A stretch of 7,492 nt of DNA. It comes from DATARH01 sp035504235. GTDB lineage: Bacteria > Pseudomonadota > Alphaproteobacteria > ATCC43930 > CGMCC-115725. Below the pieces are notes generated by a model that did no database searches, was not told the DNA's origin, and saw only the letters and a program-made list of their open reading frames with translations. The position numbers and the translations under genes are program-made. The stretch lies in assembly GCA_035504235.1 (NCBI GenBank), contig DATJSH010000073.1, forward strand, positions 1 to 7,492, read 5' to 3'. Position 1 is the first letter of the stretch, and the number at the start of each line of letters is the position of its first letter. Positions 1-4,887 of this stretch are shown piece after piece.

Positions 1-205
1 ACGGCAGGGAAAACCCCACCGGGAGCAAGACCAAGTAGGAGCGGCAGGCATGGGTTCACACCCGTGCCGGGCGAGCTTTCGCGCCGCCGCTCGGGTCGGT
101 CGCGCGAGGCGTTCGGCAACGGACGTCCCAGATGAATGGCCATCCCCGTTTCCAGGGAAACTTGGGGACGGGACAGAACCCGGCTTACAGACCGTCTGGC
201 GTCGA
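1..205 (+). ncRNA. rnpB: RNase P RNA, bacterial type A, 3' portion (5' end outside window)
   Basis: This is the catalytic RNA of RNase P, which removes the 5' leader from tRNA precursors. Conserved blocks of the 3' half appear in the right order. At 21-39 there is GGGAGCAAGACCAAGTAGG, matching E. coli CGGAGCAAGGCCAAATAGG. At 47-68 there is a strong hairpin (GGCATGGGT, loop TCAC, ACCCGTGCC). AGATGAATGGCC lies near 130-141. The near-universal ACAGAACCCGGCTTA block lies near 173-187. The closing strand of the terminal helix (AGACCGTCTGGC) follows and sets the approximate 3' end near 200-206. The 5' half, including the other strand of the terminal helix, is missing, so the end is an estimate. I see no U-tract terminator after it. 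Location near mraZ is known in alphaproteobacteria. The 3' tip overlaps the end of the convergent VOC gene. Confidence 0.93.
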
Positions 206-649
206 AATTGGCCGCTCACCCAGCCACGCCGAAAAACGCACGAGATACCCATCAGGGTCTTGCACCAGAAATTGGCGAACACCGGTCTCGATCGGGCCGG
301 TGCGATACCATTTTTCTTCCGGCGGCAAGAAAAGCGGCCAATCCGCGCCGGCGAGAGCGGCCCGGATTGGTTCGAGCGCCGGGACGCTCACCTGAAGATT
401 CACGCCGCGCCCGTAGGGAATTTCCATCCGCCCGGTTTCCCAGTCGCGTGTCAGGCCGCGCTGGTCGAGCATGAGCTGCGCTCCGTCGCGATCGAGATAG
501 GCGAAACCCTCCTCGGGACGATCGAAGACCACGGCAAACCCGCAGAGATCGCGCCAAAATCGCAGACTTTTCTCGAGATCGGTGATCGACAGTTCCGGGA
601 CGAGCCGGGCCCAAGCGAATTCCGCCGCGGTATGAGGTTGTGATTTCAT
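185..649 (-). CDS. VOC family protein (glyoxalase / bleomycin-resistance-like fold)
   Basis: This encodes a small cytosolic protein of 154 residues with a single vicinal-oxygen-chelate domain. Early residues read LVPELSITDLEKSLRFW, the usual first beta strand and helix, followed by GFAVVFDRPEEGFAYLDRDG and AQLMLDQRG. The second half carries GRGVNLQVSV, a PLFLPPEEKWYR segment and the family signature VRQFLVQDPDGYLVRF. These match the bleomycin-resistance-like branch, whose members bind rather than degrade ligand or have no known substrate, so no specific function is claimed. I prefer the ATG at 649; a GTG five codons upstream (664) is also in frame. The region before the ATG is G-rich (GGCGACGGCGG) but not a clear Shine-Dalgarno. 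The gene faces rnpB and its TAA (187-185) falls inside the RNA gene. It is transcribed away from the dcw operon and seems unrelated to it. Confidence 0.85.
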   Translation of the reverse strand: MKSQPHTAAEFAWARLVPELSITDLEKSLRFWRDLCGFAVVFDRPEEGFAYLDRDGAQLMLDQRGLTRDWETGRMEIPYGRGVNLQVSVPALEPIRAALAGADWPLFLPPEEKWYRTGPIETGVRQFLVQDPDGYLVRFSAWLGERPISTPDGL

Positions 650-791
650 CCGCCGTCGCCGCACTCAGGGAAATATCGCGGGTCGAGGTGCTTGGCGCAC
701 GCGCGCCGCAATCGGGTGAGTGCTTTCTCGCCTTGATGATCGGATGCGGCGTTACGGTCGGGCATGCGGCGCTTCTAAACCCGAAATTTCC

Positions 792-807
792 CGGCGGCAA
801 TCCGCCG
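792..807. repeat. Short perfect inverted repeat
   Basis: CGGCGG and CCGCCG flank a four-base CAAT loop, giving a 6-bp all-GC stem. No T-run follows on either strand, so it does not qualify as an intrinsic terminator. Its role is unknown and it may be chance in GC-rich DNA. Confidence 0.3.
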
Positions 808-858
808 ATCGGACAGCGCGCGCCGTCTCAACCTCCGGTGAACAAATTAAGAACAAGC

Positions 859-886
859 ATTGACTCAGTACAAGGCCAGACTACAT
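859..886 (+). promoter_or_regulatory. Candidate upstream sigma-70 promoter
   Basis: ATTGAC (859-864) and CTACAT (881-886) are separated by 16 bases. They resemble the alphaproteobacterial housekeeping pattern CTTGAC-N17-CTATAT. A start near 893 would give mraZ a leader of about 200 nt. The -35 overlaps a GANTC site (862-866). This is inference from pattern only, and the promoter nearer mraZ is the stronger candidate. Confidence 0.35.
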
Positions 887-927
887 GCTGTGTCCGACTC
901 ATGATCTTGCATCGAACATTTTGAATC
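862..927. promoter_or_regulatory. Cluster of three GANTC (CcrM-type methylation) sites
   Basis: GACTC occurs at 862-866 and 896-900, and GAATC at 923-927. CcrM methylates the adenine in GANTC in most alphaproteobacteria. GcrA uses methylated sites in promoters to time transcription of cell-cycle and division genes. Three sites in 66 bp, just upstream of a division operon and within the AT-rich promoter region, is far denser than in the genes of this window. The sites are seen directly; a regulatory role is inference. Confidence 0.5.
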
Positions 928-960
928 AAATCGAAAATGGTATTTTTATTAGAATTTCGA

Positions 961-990
961 CTTGACTACCCATCTTATCCCATGCTATCC
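961..990 (+). promoter_or_regulatory. Candidate main promoter of the mraZ/dcw operon
   Basis: CTTGAC (961-966) exactly matches the -35 element of the alphaproteobacterial housekeeping consensus. It is followed after 18 bases by CTATCC (985-990), a partial match to the -10 CTATAT. Transcription would begin near 996-998, leaving a leader of roughly 95 nt before mraZ. The -10 sits inside the MraZ repeats, which fits autorepression by occlusion. The -10 is weak and the spacing one base long, so the exact start is uncertain. Confidence 0.5.
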
Positions 991-1002
991 CATAATCACC
1001 CA
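968..1002 (-). promoter_or_regulatory. MraZ box: four NCCCA (TGGGN) repeats with 10-bp period
   Basis: ACCCA (968-972), TCCCA (978-982), TCCCA (988-992) and ACCCA (998-1002) are each followed by a five-base spacer, giving an exact 10-bp period. Read on the - strand these are TGGGN-N5 direct repeats, the site known to be bound by the ring-shaped MraZ protein, for which three such repeats are described in E. coli. The array starts just after the -35 and runs past the likely transcription start, so bound MraZ should block RNA polymerase. The mraZ gene begins 88 bp downstream of the array, giving a simple autoregulatory loop. Confidence 0.82.
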
Positions 1003-1008
1003 AGACGA

Positions 1009-1038
1009 GCATTGACGTTGGGGGGAACTCGTCAATGC
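1009..1038 (+). promoter_or_regulatory. Hairpin in the mraZ 5' leader
   Basis: GCATTGACG (1009-1017) and CGTCAATGC (1030-1038) form a perfect 9-bp stem around a 12-nt loop that includes six consecutive G. It lies a few bases after the predicted transcription start. No U-run follows, so it is not an intrinsic terminator. The loop repeats the sequence around the mraZ ribosome-binding site (TTGGGGG(G)AA at 1018-1027 and 1078-1086). It could act as a 5' stabilising stem, a protein-binding site or part of a leader-derived small RNA. The function is unknown. Confidence 0.5.
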
Positions 1039-1090
1039 AACCGGGCCAACCCCTTGCCGGACGGACTTGGGCGAGCGTTGGGGGAAGTGA

Positions 1091-1549
1091 GTGGAACTGT
1101 TTTTGTCCACTTTCGTGAATAAGGTCGACCGCAAGGGGCGTGTTTCAGTGCCGGCGACCTTTCGCTCCGCTCTCGCGACCCACCGCCATCCCAATCAGGT
1201 GGTGCTGATGCCCTCCTTCAAATACGAGGCGATCGACGGCACCGGCAGCGATCATCTGACGGAAATGATGGAGGGTTTGAGTACCCTCGATCAATATTCG
1301 GACAGAAGAGACGATCTTTCCTTGGTATTCGCCGAGTCGCGTTCCTTGCAGATCGACGGCGAAGGCCGAATCGTTCTGCCTGACGAGATCAAAGACCACG
1401 CCCATATCGGCGACGAGGTGGCGTTTGTCGGGCTCGGCACGATGTTTCAACTGTGGGAGCCGGGCCGCTTTACCCGCCACCGCGCCGAGGCGCGCGAGCG
1501 CTCGCGGCGCGCCGGAATGACCCTCCCGCCGTCCGGCGGCCCGCGCTAG
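1091..1549 (+). CDS. mraZ: Transcriptional regulator MraZ
   Basis: This encodes a 152-residue DNA-binding regulator that forms oligomeric rings and controls the dcw operon, usually as a repressor of its own promoter. It has two tandem SpoVT/AbrB-like halves, each with the family DxxxR signature: DRKGR at residues 13-17 followed by VSVPATFR, and DGEGR at residues 89-93 followed by IVLPDEI. The length fits the family (about 140-160), with a basic C-terminal tail. The start is a GTG at 1091, because the N-terminus MELFLSTFVNKVDRKGR then matches MraZ proteins and a G-rich Shine-Dalgarno (GGGGGAAG, 1080-1087) lies just upstream, although the spacing is tight. A GTG at 1087 is out of frame. It is the first gene of the operon, and four TGGGN repeats lie upstream. 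The gap to rsmH is 7 nt. Confidence 0.96.
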   Translation: MELFLSTFVNKVDRKGRVSVPATFRSALATHRHPNQVVLMPSFKYEAIDGTGSDHLTEMMEGLSTLDQYSDRRDDLSLVFAESRSLQIDGEGRIVLPDEIKDHAHIGDEVAFVGLGTMFQLWEPGRFTRHRAEARERSRRAGMTLPPSGGPR

Positions 1550-1556
1550 TCCCGCC

Positions 1557-2540
1557 ATGACCGCCGCGCCGCCGCACATCCCGGTACTTGTCGACGCGGT
1601 TTTGGCCGCGCTCGCGCCGCGTGACGATGCGACCTATATCGACGCCACGTTTGGCGCCGGGGGCTACAGCGAAGCCCTTCTCGGCGCCGCCCGCTGCCGG
1701 GTGTTCGGCATCGACCGCGACCCCGACGCGGTTGCTCGCGGCAAGGCTCTCGCCGCGAAGCATGGCGGCCGGCTGACCTTGATCGCCGGCCCGTTCGGCG
1801 ACATGGAGCGACTGATCGGCCCGTTCGCGCCCGGGCCGATCGCCGGCATCGCGTTCGATCTCGGCGTGTCGTCGATGCAGCTCGACGACGTCGGGCGCGG
1901 GTTTTCGTTTCGCCAGGACGGCCCGCTCGACATGCGGATGAGCCGCGAGGGGGAAACCGCCGCCGACCTTATCGCGCGACTGTCGGAGCGCGAGCTGGCG
2001 GCGCTGATCCGCGCGCTTGGCGAGGAACGCTTCGCCGGCCGGGTCGCCCACGCGATCGCCGCCGCACAACGCCGCCGGCCGCTCGCCACCACCGGCGAGC
2101 TGGCCGATATCGTGCGCGCCGCGATCCCCCATCACGGACCGCGGGGGCGCGAACCCGGCCTCGATCCGGCGACCCGCGCCTTTCAGGCGCTGCGGATCGC
2201 GGTCAACGACGAGCTCGGCGAGCTCGATCGCGGCCTTGCGGCCGCCGAGCGGCTGCTGATGCCGGGCGGGCGGCTGGCGGTCGTGTCGTTCCATTCGCTC
2301 GAAGACACGCGGGTGAAGAGCTTTCTGCGCCACCGCAGCGAGACGGTGCGCGGCTCGCGCCATCTGCCGCCGCGACCCGGCGGCCCGGCGCCGAGCTTTA
2401 TCGTCGCGCAGCGCCGGCCGACGCGGCCGGGCGCCGGGGAAATTGTCCGCAATCCGCGTGCCCGCTCGGCGCGCCTGCGCTCGGCGCAGCGCACCGCCGC
2501 TCCCGCGTTCAGCTCCCTTGGTGCGGAGGCCGGGCGATGA
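1557..2540 (+). CDS. rsmH: 16S rRNA (cytosine(1402)-N(4))-methyltransferase RsmH (MraW)
   Basis: RsmH methylates N4 of C1402 in the decoding centre of 16S rRNA, using S-adenosylmethionine. The 327-residue protein carries the expected blocks in order: HIPVLVDAVLAAL at the N-terminus, the SAM-binding loop YIDATFGAGGYSEALL, IDRDPDAV, FDLGVSSMQLDD with the following GFSFRQDGPLDMRM, then ATRAFQALRIAVNDEL, LLMPGGRLAVVSFHSLEDTRVK and a basic C-terminal tail (NPRARSARLRSAQRT). Length is close to E. coli RsmH (313). The ATG at 1557 places HIPVL six residues in, as in homologues; no clear Shine-Dalgarno is visible, so translation may be coupled to mraZ, which ends 7 nt earlier. Its TGA overlaps the ftsL ATG in an ATGA. 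Confidence 0.97.
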   Translation: MTAAPPHIPVLVDAVLAALAPRDDATYIDATFGAGGYSEALLGAARCRVFGIDRDPDAVARGKALAAKHGGRLTLIAGPFGDMERLIGPFAPGPIAGIAFDLGVSSMQLDDVGRGFSFRQDGPLDMRMSREGETAADLIARLSERELAALIRALGEERFAGRVAHAIAAAQRRRPLATTGELADIVRAAIPHHGPRGREPGLDPATRAFQALRIAVNDELGELDRGLAAAERLLMPGGRLAVVSFHSLEDTRVKSFLRHRSETVRGSRHLPPRPGGPAPSFIVAQRRPTRPGAGEIVRNPRARSARLRSAQRTAAPAFSSLGAEAGR

Positions 2541-3094
2541 GCCGGCTAGGCGGCGCCTTCTGGTTCACTCTCGTCATCGCCGCGGTGACGACCAATTTTC
2601 TCGTGAAACAGACGGTGCAGAACCTCGACGACCAACTCGCTCAGGTTAAGCGGAAGACCGTCGAAGACCAGAAGAAAATCCATGACCTGACGGCGGACTG
2701 GACCTTCCTCAACCAGCCCGAACTGCTCGCCGACCTCAACAATCGCTACGTCCACCTGGTGCCGATGTCGCCCCGGCAGGTGGTGGCGAACCTCGACGGC
2801 ATCCCGATGCGGCCCGTCGCCCCGCCGGAGGATGCCGCACCCTTGCCGGTCGCCGAGGCCGCCGCCGCGGCGCCGCTGTCCGCGCCTGTTCCGCTCGACG
2901 CCACGGCGCCGACCGACCTTGCGGCCGCAAGCCCGCCGACCCAAGTTCATACGCCGGCCGCAACGCTGTCGCTGATCTCGACCGCGCATGCGGCGACGGT
3001 GCCCGCCGCACCCCGGCCGGCGCGCAGCCCGGCCGCGCCGGTGCAACCGGCGTCGCTTGACGCGATTTTCGCGCAGGTCGCGGGGAGCCGCTGA
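2537..3094 (+). CDS. ftsL: Cell division protein FtsL, with long Ala/Pro-rich tail
   Basis: FtsL is a bitopic divisome protein that joins FtsB and FtsQ and activates the FtsW-FtsI septal synthase. A short cytoplasmic end is followed by one membrane segment (about residues 7-23), then a charged heptad-like stretch (about 24-60: VQNLDDQLAQVKRKTVEDQ onward) suited to the FtsL-FtsB coiled coil. The DLTADWTFLNQPELLADL block is typical of alphaproteobacterial FtsL. After about residue 92 comes a 90-residue periplasmic tail rich in Ala and Pro, ending SLDAIFAQVAGSR. At 185 residues it is longer than the E. coli protein (121). The start is well supported: GGAGG at 2525-2529 lies 7 nt before an ATG that overlaps the rsmH stop. 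FtsL is poorly conserved, so identification rests on topology, the LNQP block and position. Confidence 0.92.
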   Translation: MSRLGGAFWFTLVIAAVTTNFLVKQTVQNLDDQLAQVKRKTVEDQKKIHDLTADWTFLNQPELLADLNNRYVHLVPMSPRQVVANLDGIPMRPVAPPEDAAPLPVAEAAAAAPLSAPVPLDATAPTDLAAASPPTQVHTPAATLSLISTAHAATVPAAPRPARSPAAPVQPASLDAIFAQVAGSR

Positions 3095-4887
3095 TGCTGT
3101 CGGTACAGCGTCTCGACGACAACCCTTGCCGGCCGCGGCATTTCAAGCCGCCGCCCTGCGCCCCGGTCGTCGCCGACCCGGCCGCCGCCGCGGCGCTCGA
3201 AACGACGCGCACGCGCCTTTTGCTCGCGGCCTCGCTCTTTGCGCTGATCTTCCTTGTCGTGATCGGCCGGCTGGTCGACATCGTCGCACTCGGCGGCGAC
3301 GCGGCCGACCCGCGCGTCGCCCATAATCGGCTGGTCGCGCCACCGCTGCCGCCGCGCGCCGATATCGTCGACCGCAACGGCACGTTGCTCGCGACCAATC
3401 TCGACAGCCCCGCGCTCTATGCCGACTCCAGGGAACTGCTGCAGTCGGGTGAGAATCCGGACGAGGCGGCGCTGCGGATATCCAAGGCGCTGCCCGATCT
3501 GTCGCTCGGCGACATCCGCGGAAAATTGGCTTCGGGGCGTAGCTTCGCCTACCTGAAGCGCTCGCTGACCCCCGACCAGGAATTCGCGGTCAACAGCCTG
3601 GGCATCCCCGGGATCGAGTTCAGCCCGGCCGCGCGGCGCATCTACCCGCTGGGCGACCTGGTGGCGCATACGGTCGGCTATTGCAATATCGACAATATCG
3701 GTCAGGCCGGCATCGAACGTGGCCTCAACAACACGATCCGCGGCGAAACCGAGCCCGTTGCCCTGTCGATCGACGCCCGCGTGCAGTTCGTGCTGAAAGA
3801 CGAGCTGCAGCACGTCATCGACCAGTTCGACGCCAAGGGCGCTGCTGGGATCATCATGAACGTCAACACCGGCGAAATCGTGGCGATGGCCTCGCTGCCG
3901 GATTTCGACCCCAACCATCCGCCCTCGACCAACCCGAGGGAGGAAACCGAGCTCGATAAGGACAGAATCTTCAACAAGATCACCTCGGGCGAGTACGAGC
4001 TCGGCTCGGTGTTCAAGATCTTCAACACGGCGATGGCGCTCGACGGCGGCACCTCGACGATGACATCGGAATACGATGCCCGCGACGACATCGAGATCGG
4101 CCGCTTTACGATCTCGGACTATCATGGCAAGCATCGCTGGCTGAGCGTGCCGGAGATCTTCGCCTATTCATCGAATATCGGTTCGGCGCGCATGGCGATG
4201 GCGGCGGGCGCCGATCGGCAGAAATCGTTCCTCGCCAAGCTCGGCCTTTTAACGCCGGTACCCAACATCCAGCTCTCGCCGGAAGAAATCGGCAAGCCGC
4301 ATTTCCCGGCGGTCTGGCGACCAGTCAACGTGATGACCATCGCCTTTGGCCATGGCATCGCGGTGACGCCGCTGCACATGATCACCGCGACGGCGGCGAT
4401 GATCAACGGCGGCATTTTGCGGCCGCCGACCATGCTCAAGGTTCCCGATGGCGAGGACGTGCCGGGGGTTCGCGTGATCTCGCCCAAGACATCCGAGCAG
4501 ATGCGTAAGCTGTTCCGGCTGGTCGTCGAAGACGGCACCGCCAAGCAGGCCGAGGCGCAGGGCTATGTGGTCGGCGGTAAAACCGGAACCGCGGAAAAGA
4601 ATCTGCACGGGCACTATGAGGAAAAGAAGCTCGTGTCGTCGTTTATGGGGGCGTTCCCGATAAACCATCCGCAATATGCGATCTTCACCCTGGTGGATGA
4701 ACCGCACGGCAACAAAGAGAGCCACGGCTATGCGACCGCTGGCTGGACCGTCGTCCCGGCGACCAGCCGCATCATCGAGCGCATCGCACCGCTGCTCGGC
4801 GTGGCACCGCAAGACGAAAATTCCCCAGAGATCGCCAAGGCCTTACAGATCGAGAGTCTCATAGGCAAGAAGCTTGAATATAACTGA
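3094..4887 (+). CDS. ftsI: Peptidoglycan D,D-transpeptidase FtsI (PBP3)
   Basis: This is the monofunctional class B penicillin-binding protein that cross-links septal peptidoglycan with FtsW and is activated by FtsQLB. It has 597 residues. A Pro/Ala-rich cytoplasmic segment precedes a single membrane anchor at about 41-66 (LLLAASLFALIFLVVIGRL). The PBP dimer/pedestal domain follows, with RADIVDRNGTLLATNL just after residue 85. The transpeptidase domain holds all three active-site motifs: SVFK with nucleophile Ser305 and Lys308, SSN at 359-361 and KTG at 496-498 (GGKTGTAEK). The start ATG overlaps the ftsL stop (TGATG), with GGGGAG at 3082-3087 as Shine-Dalgarno. The 3' end overlaps the murE start by 14 nt. 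It is complete and looks functional. Confidence 0.97.
   Translation: MLSVQRLDDNPCRPRHFKPPPCAPVVADPAAAAALETTRTRLLLAASLFALIFLVVIGRLVDIVALGGDAADPRVAHNRLVAPPLPPRADIVDRNGTLLATNLDSPALYADSRELLQSGENPDEAALRISKALPDLSLGDIRGKLASGRSFAYLKRSLTPDQEFAVNSLGIPGIEFSPAARRIYPLGDLVAHTVGYCNIDNIGQAGIERGLNNTIRGETEPVALSIDARVQFVLKDELQHVIDQFDAKGAAGIIMNVNTGEIVAMASLPDFDPNHPPSTNPREETELDKDRIFNKITSGEYELGSVFKIFNTAMALDGGTSTMTSEYDARDDIEIGRFTISDYHGKHRWLSVPEIFAYSSNIGSARMAMAAGADRQKSFLAKLGLLTPVPNIQLSPEEIGKPHFPAVWRPVNVMTIAFGHGIAVTPLHMITATAAMINGGILRPPTMLKVPDGEDVPGVRVISPKTSEQMRKLFRLVVEDGTAKQAEAQGYVVGGKTGTAEKNLHGHYEEKKLVSSFMGAFPINHPQYAIFTLVDEPHGNKESHGYATAGWTVVPATSRIIERIAPLLGVAPQDENSPEIAKALQIESLIGKKLEYN

Larger units (their letters stand above)
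650..1090. other. Intergenic control region between the VOC gene and mraZ
   Basis: No convincing gene lies here. The part next to the VOC gene (650-840) is GC-rich like the coding sequence and shows only short hairpins. From about 841 to 1000 the base composition shifts to markedly AT-richer, as expected for a promoter region in a GC-rich genome. This part holds three GANTC sites, two candidate promoters, an inverted repeat and the MraZ box, each listed separately. Bases 1003-1090 are the presumed untranslated leader of mraZ. Open frames crossing the region are short and resemble no known protein. Confidence 0.75.

Noticed and set aside
50..643. 197-codon + strand frame running from rnpB across the VOC gene
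   Set aside because: It starts inside a structured RNA and is antisense to a protein with clear VOC motifs; no similarity recognised.
792..807. GC-rich hairpin as a terminator
   Set aside because: No T-tract on either strand and no gene ends nearby.
640..924. 94-codon + strand frame in the intergenic region
   Set aside because: No ribosome-binding site or recognisable domain; it runs through the GANTC cluster and a candidate promoter, and composition changes midway.
968..1002. Short regular repeats as a CRISPR-like or tandem-repeat array
   Set aside because: Units are 5 bp with 5-bp spacers and match the known MraZ operator just upstream of mraZ.
1470..2363. 297-codon open frame on the - strand opposite mraZ/rsmH
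   Set aside because: Low-complexity Arg/Ala-rich product antisense to a clear rsmH; a GC-rich shadow frame.
2947..4134. Long open frame (395 codons) on the - strand opposite ftsL/ftsI
   Set aside because: It mirrors the codon pattern of a GC-rich gene on the other strand, its product is Arg/Asp/Val-rich without any known domain, and ftsI is unmistakable there.
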